9,434 nucleotides of DNA, from positions 1-9,434 of the forward strand of contig DATILI010000203.1 of assembly GCA_035476635.1 (NCBI GenBank), written 5' to 3'. The stretch comes from DATILI01 sp035476635 (GTDB lineage Bacteria > Pseudomonadota > Gammaproteobacteria > Burkholderiales > Burkholderiaceae_C). Position 1 is the first letter of the stretch; each line of letters starts with the position of its first letter. Below the pieces are notes generated by a model. It made no database searches and was not told the DNA's origin. It saw nothing but the letters and a program-made list of their open reading frames with translations. The translations under genes and the position numbers were made by a program. This document shows, in pieces, positions 7,108 to 9,434 of this stretch.

Positions 7108-7568
7108 GGCTGCGTCCCCCTGCGCCACACCAGCCGGTGGTGCCGCGCCACGTCGGTACCGGGCACGGTGTCGGACGCCGACAGCGTGAGTTCGCCCTCG
7201 GGCGAGAAGGCCATGTTGCGCACCTGCTGCGTGCCGACGAAGTTGGGGTTCAGCGAATGTGTGACGCTGTGCACGACTTGCTGTCCGCCCTCGGCCCTGG
7301 TGCGGATCGCATAGGGGCCGGCGTACTGAAAGTAGCTTTCGAACGCAGCCAGGCGCTCGGATTCGGGCGCGCTGCGCACACTGTCGCTGGACAGTTTTCC
7401 ACGGTTGCCGCGGGCGATGCAGGCGCTCATCCAGCCGTCGCCGGTGTACGAGATCAGGCCGGTTGCCGCGTCGCCGAAGGGCAGCGTGGCGGCACGCCCG
7501 TCGCCATATTGAATGTCCCAGCGCACCAGATGCCAGGTGCCCAGCAAAGGGTTGTCCGAAAGCGCCAT
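7104..7568 (-). CDS. lipocalin-like domain protein
   Basis: A 154-residue protein with no signal peptide, membrane segment or cysteine-rich region beyond a single Cys. LLGTWHLVRWDIQYGDG (8-24) is the GxW-type opening of a lipocalin-like barrel. It is followed by PFGDAATGLISYTGDGWMSA, YFQYAGPYAIRT and VTHSLNPNFVGTQQVR, a pattern I associate with the Pfam Lipocalin_5-like family (assigned from memory). Such proteins have no general assigned function; ligand binding or a small isomerase or cyclase role is possible. It is the first gene of the operon, with AGGAGAC 6 bases before the ATG, about 68 bases from the inferred transcription start. Its stop overlaps the aldehyde dehydrogenase start, so the two are probably made together. 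That suggests binding or delivering the pathway's hydrophobic substrate or aldehyde, which is speculation. Confidence 0.85.
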   Translation of the reverse strand: MALSDNPLLGTWHLVRWDIQYGDGRAATLPFGDAATGLISYTGDGWMSACIARGNRGKLSSDSVRSAPESERLAAFESYFQYAGPYAIRTRAEGGQQVVHSVTHSLNPNFVGTQQVRNMAFSPEGELTLSASDTVPGTDVARHHRLVWRRGTQP

Positions 7569-7592
7569 GCGCGTCTCCTGAGGAATGGTCTG

Positions 7593-7612
7593 AAGGCCTT
7601 CTTTTGGGCCTT
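7593..7612 (-). other. hairpin in the operon leader
   Basis: On the minus strand AAGGCC and GGCCTT form a 6-base-pair stem around the loop CAAAAGAA, between the inferred transcription start and the ribosome binding site of the lipocalin-like gene. No U-tract follows it in the transcript direction, so it is not an obvious terminator. It could affect leader stability, or be chance. Confidence 0.35.
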
Positions 7613-7629
7613 TTCGGGATTATTACTTT

Positions 7630-7650
7630 CCTAACTGAACTTATAATAGG
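7630..7650. promoter_or_regulatory. candidate operator: 21-base partial dyad over both -10 boxes
   Basis: The stretch has the form CCTA-N4-AA-N-TT-N4-TAGG, centred on 7640. Twelve of the twenty paired positions are symmetric. It covers both divergent -10 elements, where a bound repressor could block both genes. The symmetry is modest in an AT-rich stretch and could be chance; no regulator gene is adjacent. Confidence 0.25.
7642..7647 (+). promoter_or_regulatory. candidate -10 box for srkA (TATAAT)
   Basis: A perfect TATAAT lies 62 bases before the srkA ATG. The -35 region is poor: TTATTA at 7620-7625, 16 bases away, matches the consensus at three of six positions. There is no extended -10 TGn, so the promoter may be weak or need an activator. 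It overlaps the minus-strand -10 box by five bases. Confidence 0.45.
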
Positions 7651-7671
7651 GCAGTAAAACAGGCTTGGCAA
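7643..7671 (-). promoter_or_regulatory. predicted sigma70-type promoter of the seven-gene operon
   Basis: Read on the minus strand, TTGCCA (7671-7666) and TATTAT (7648-7643) are separated by exactly 17 bases. Each box matches the consensus at five of six positions. The inferred transcription start is near 7636, giving a leader of about 68 bases before the lipocalin-like ATG. It is the only good promoter I see for the minus-strand genes. Their small gaps imply that all seven are read from here. Not experimentally shown. Confidence 0.6.
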
Positions 7672-7672
7672 G

Positions 7673-7685
7673 CGGGGCTGCCCCG
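7673..7685. repeat. short GC palindrome CGGGGCTGCCCCG
   Basis: A perfect 13-base palindrome around a central T; as RNA it gives a 5-base-pair stem with a CTG loop. It lies in the inferred srkA leader and directly upstream of the operon -35 box. Its function is unknown. Confidence 0.4.
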
Positions 7686-7689
7686 AGTT

Positions 7690-7709
7690 TGGCGACGACA
7701 ATGTCGCCA
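7690..7709 (+). promoter_or_regulatory. hairpin abutting the srkA start codon
   Basis: TGGCGAC (7690-7696) pairs with GTCGCCA (7703-7709) around the loop GACAAT. The 7-base-pair stem includes the A of the srkA ATG and covers the place where a Shine-Dalgarno sequence would sit. It could dampen translation of the kinase. The structure is clear in the sequence; regulation is inference. Confidence 0.4.
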
Positions 7710-8755
7710 TGGTGTCAACCCAAACTTCTCCGTCCTCCGGCCATCCCTATGAGGCCCTCGGGCCCGATACCGTGCTGGATGCGCTTGCCGCCGTGGGCCT
7801 GTACGGCGATGGCCGCCTGCTCGCGTTGAGTTCCTATGAAAACCGGGTCTACCAGGTGCATCTGGAAGACGGCTCGGCGGTGGTCGCCAAGTTCTACCGG
7901 CCCGGCCGCTGGAGCGATTCGCAAATCGCCGAGGAGCACGCATTTGCGGCCGAGTTGATGGCGGCGGAAGTGCCCGCGGTCGGCCCCCTGGTGCTGGAAG
8001 GCCGCACGTTGCACCACTTCGGCGGCTTCGCTTTCTCGGTCAGCCCGCGGCGCGGCGGGCGGGCGCCGGAGCTCGATGATTTCGAAGTGCTGGAGTGGAT
8101 CGGCCGCTTTCTCGCGCGCATCCACACGGTGGGCGCGGCGCGGCCGTTCCAGGAGCGGCCCGCGCTGGACTGCGCAAGCTTTGGCACCGCGCAACGCGAC
8201 TGGCTGCTGGGCCACGAGATGATTCCGCTGGATGTGCAGTCGGCCTGGGGCGCGGCCTGCGAGATCGCGCTGGAGATGATCGCGAAGAGTGACTTGCCGA
8301 AGGGCGCGGTGGGTGCGGTGGCCTCGGGCAATGCAAGCATCAAGACCATTCGCCTGCACGGCGACTGCCACCCGGGCAACATCCTCTGGACGCCGGCCGA
8401 CCTGCCCGGTGCCGGGCCGCACTTCGTCGATCTCGACGACGCGCGCACCGGGCCCGCGGTACAGGACTTGTGGATGCTGCTGTCCGGCGAGCGCGCGCAG
8501 CGCACGGCGCAATTGAGCGCGCTGCTGGACGGCTATGAGGAGGTGCGCAATTTCAACCGCCGCGAGCTCGCGCTGATCGAGCCGCTGCGCACCCTGCGCC
8601 TGATCCACTACAGCGCCTGGCTGGCGCGCCGCTGGGACGACCCGATCTTCCCGATCAACTTCCCCTGGTTCGGCTCCAGCGACTACTGGAAGAGCCAGGT
8701 GCTGATGCTCAACGAGCAGATCGAAGCGATGCAGGAGGAGCCGCTGGTGGCATGA
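7709..8755 (+). CDS. srkA: stress response serine/threonine kinase SrkA (YihE/RdoA family)
   Basis: A 348-residue cytoplasmic kinase with the choline/aminoglycoside-kinase-like fold, close in layout to E. coli SrkA (about 328 residues). The N-terminus has LSSYENRVYQV (40-50) and Lys61 in VVAKFYRP for ATP. The catalytic loop is LHGDCHPGNILW (216-227: Asp219 catalytic, Asn224 metal). The metal loop is VDLDDARTGPAVQDLWMLL, with Asp241. A C-terminal SAWLARRWDDPIFPINFPW block is also typical. An extra stretch of about 20 residues around 194-213 (SDLPKGAVGAVASGNASI) precedes the catalytic loop compared with E. coli. In E. coli the kinase counters oxidative and envelope stress and its gene is linked to dsbA; here a glutathione S-transferase follows. 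The ATG at 7709 is in frame and sits at the edge of a hairpin; no strong Shine-Dalgarno is visible. Confidence 0.96.
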   Translation: MVSTQTSPSSGHPYEALGPDTVLDALAAVGLYGDGRLLALSSYENRVYQVHLEDGSAVVAKFYRPGRWSDSQIAEEHAFAAELMAAEVPAVGPLVLEGRTLHHFGGFAFSVSPRRGGRAPELDDFEVLEWIGRFLARIHTVGAARPFQERPALDCASFGTAQRDWLLGHEMIPLDVQSAWGAACEIALEMIAKSDLPKGAVGAVASGNASIKTIRLHGDCHPGNILWTPADLPGAGPHFVDLDDARTGPAVQDLWMLLSGERAQRTAQLSALLDGYEEVRNFNRRELALIEPLRTLRLIHYSAWLARRWDDPIFPINFPWFGSSDYWKSQVLMLNEQIEAMQEEPLVA

Positions 8756-8790
8756 GGCCGTGAAGGCCACCACTCACCATATGGAGTCAC

Positions 8791-9434
8791 ATGGCTGCTC
8801 TCACACTGCACTACCACCCGCTCTCGTCCTACTGCCACAAGGTGCTGATCGCGCTCGACGTGCTGGGCGTCGAGCTCGACGACAAGCGGCTGCTCAATCT
8901 GGGCGACCCCGCAGAGCGCGCTGCGCACCTGGCGTTGTGGCCCACGGGCAAGATGCCGCTGCTGATGGACCAGGGCCGGCCCATCCCAGAGACGAGCGTC
9001 ATCATCGAATACCTGCAGCGCCACCATGCACGCGGCGGCCAGGTGCTCATCCCGCAGGACCCCGACGCCGCACTCGAAGTGCGCTTGTGGGACCGTCTGT
9101 TCGACCTGTATGTGATGACGCCGATGCAGGCCCTCACCGCCGACCTGCTGCGGCCAGAGGGGGAGCGCGACGCACATGGCGTGGCCCAGGCGCGCGCGAG
9201 CCTTTTGTCGGCCTACGCGTTCATCGACCGCCATCTTCCCGGGCGCACCTGGGTGGCCGGCGATGCGTTCAGCATGGCCGACTGCGCCGCAGCGCCGGCC
9301 TTGTTCTATGCCGTGACCTACGTGCCGCTGCCGCCGCAGCATGTGCACCTGGCAGCCTACTTCGAGCGCCTGATGGACCATCCGCCCGTGGCACGCACCA
9401 TCGACCAGGCGCGGCCCTACTTCAAGTTCTACCC
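8791..9434 (+). CDS. glutathione S-transferase family protein (3' end outside window)
   Basis: An open frame of 214 codons runs to the window edge, probably lacking only a short C-terminal tail. The N-terminal thioredoxin-fold domain has LHYHPLSSYCHKVLIAL (6-22), with Ser12/Ser13 and Cys15 as candidate glutathione-activating residues. It also has the cis-proline GKMPLL (Pro56) and PETSVIIEYL (66-75), the gamma-glutamyl-binding ETS in place of the usual ES. The helical C-terminal domain shows VAGDAFSMADCAAAP (156-169), the conserved capping box. Enzymes of this type conjugate glutathione to electrophiles, isomerise or dehalogenate ring-cleavage products, or act as thiol reductases; the role here is unknown. 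The ATG has GGAG 4 bases upstream. The 35-base gap after srkA suggests co-transcription. Confidence 0.93.
   Translation, partial: MAALTLHYHPLSSYCHKVLIALDVLGVELDDKRLLNLGDPAERAAHLALWPTGKMPLLMDQGRPIPETSVIIEYLQRHHARGGQVLIPQDPDAALEVRLWDRLFDLYVMTPMQALTADLLRPEGERDAHGVAQARASLLSAYAFIDRHLPGRTWVAGDAFSMADCAAAPALFYAVTYVPLPPQHVHLAAYFERLMDHPPVARTIDQARPYFKFY

Noticed and set aside
5509..7314. Plus-strand open frame of 601 codons
   Set aside because: It is the complement of the aldehyde dehydrogenase, whose catalytic motifs are all on the minus strand. No recognisable domain and no plausible ribosome site.
7108..7710. N-terminal extension of the aldehyde dehydrogenase frame by 201 codons
   Set aside because: It overlaps the lipocalin-like gene and the promoter in another frame and its translation is not protein-like. 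The start at 7107 has a ribosome site and an ATGA overlap.
8745..8772. Inverted repeat TGGTGGC/GCCACCA around the srkA stop as a terminator
   Set aside because: A 14-base loop and no U-tract follow it, and the glutathione S-transferase starts 19 bases later. Probably chance in GC-rich sequence.
7715..8773. Minus-strand open frame of 352 codons
   Set aside because: It lies entirely opposite srkA, which is unmistakable by its motifs.
8683..9381. Minus-strand open frame of 232 codons
   Set aside because: It is opposite the glutathione S-transferase and the srkA end, with no motif support.
1..9434. Mobile elements, CRISPR arrays, tRNA/rRNA genes, toxin-antitoxin or phage-defence genes
   Set aside because: No terminal repeats, transposase motifs, spaced direct repeats, RNA-gene signatures or defence domains seen on either strand. 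The coding content is metabolic and stress-related.

Overview
The window is dense, high-GC bacterial DNA, about nine-tenths coding, with no RNA gene, CRISPR array, insertion sequence or frameshift that I can see. Several features point to the Burkholderiales (Betaproteobacteria; a Comamonadaceae- or Alcaligenaceae-like genome). These are a Bug/TctC-type solute-binding protein, a Burkholderiales-style trimeric porin, a stand-alone PaaN-type aldehyde dehydrogenase and repeated AGGAGAC-type ribosome binding sites. Family names come from recognised motifs, not from a database search.

Left and centre (about 1-7570, minus strand): seven genes lie head to tail in what looks like one operon. In transcription order they are a small lipocalin-like protein (7568-7104), a PaaN-type aldehyde dehydrogenase (7107-5374), a porin (5360-4233), a carotenoid-cleavage-oxygenase-family dioxygenase (4175-2730), an AMP-forming acyl-CoA synthetase (2713-968), an alpha/beta hydrolase (971-252), and the N-terminal part of a Bug-type periplasmic binding protein (255 to beyond base 1). 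Three junctions are 4-base ATGA overlaps and the other three gaps are 13, 57 and 16 bases.

Together the seven read as an uptake-and-degradation module. The porin admits a small hydrophobic or acidic compound and the Bug protein binds a solute in the periplasm. The dioxygenase splits a C=C bond to aldehydes, the aldehyde dehydrogenase oxidises one product to an acid, and the synthetase makes its CoA thioester. The hydrolase and lipocalin-like protein have supporting roles that I cannot define. A lignostilbene, isoeugenol or other alkenyl-phenol substrate is the leading guess. I do not recognise this exact gene combination as a characterised pathway.

Intergenic region (7569-7708): this is the only sizeable non-coding stretch, 140 bases. 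It holds a good sigma70-type promoter for the operon and a perfect TATAAT box for the opposite strand. The two -10 boxes overlap almost completely and lie inside a partial 21-base dyad. Three short hairpins flank them.

Right (7709-9434, plus strand): srkA, a stress-response Ser/Thr kinase of the YihE/RdoA family, is followed after 35 bases by a glutathione S-transferase gene that runs off the window. These two look like stress or redox maintenance genes unrelated to the catabolic operon. No transcription regulator for the operon lies in the window.
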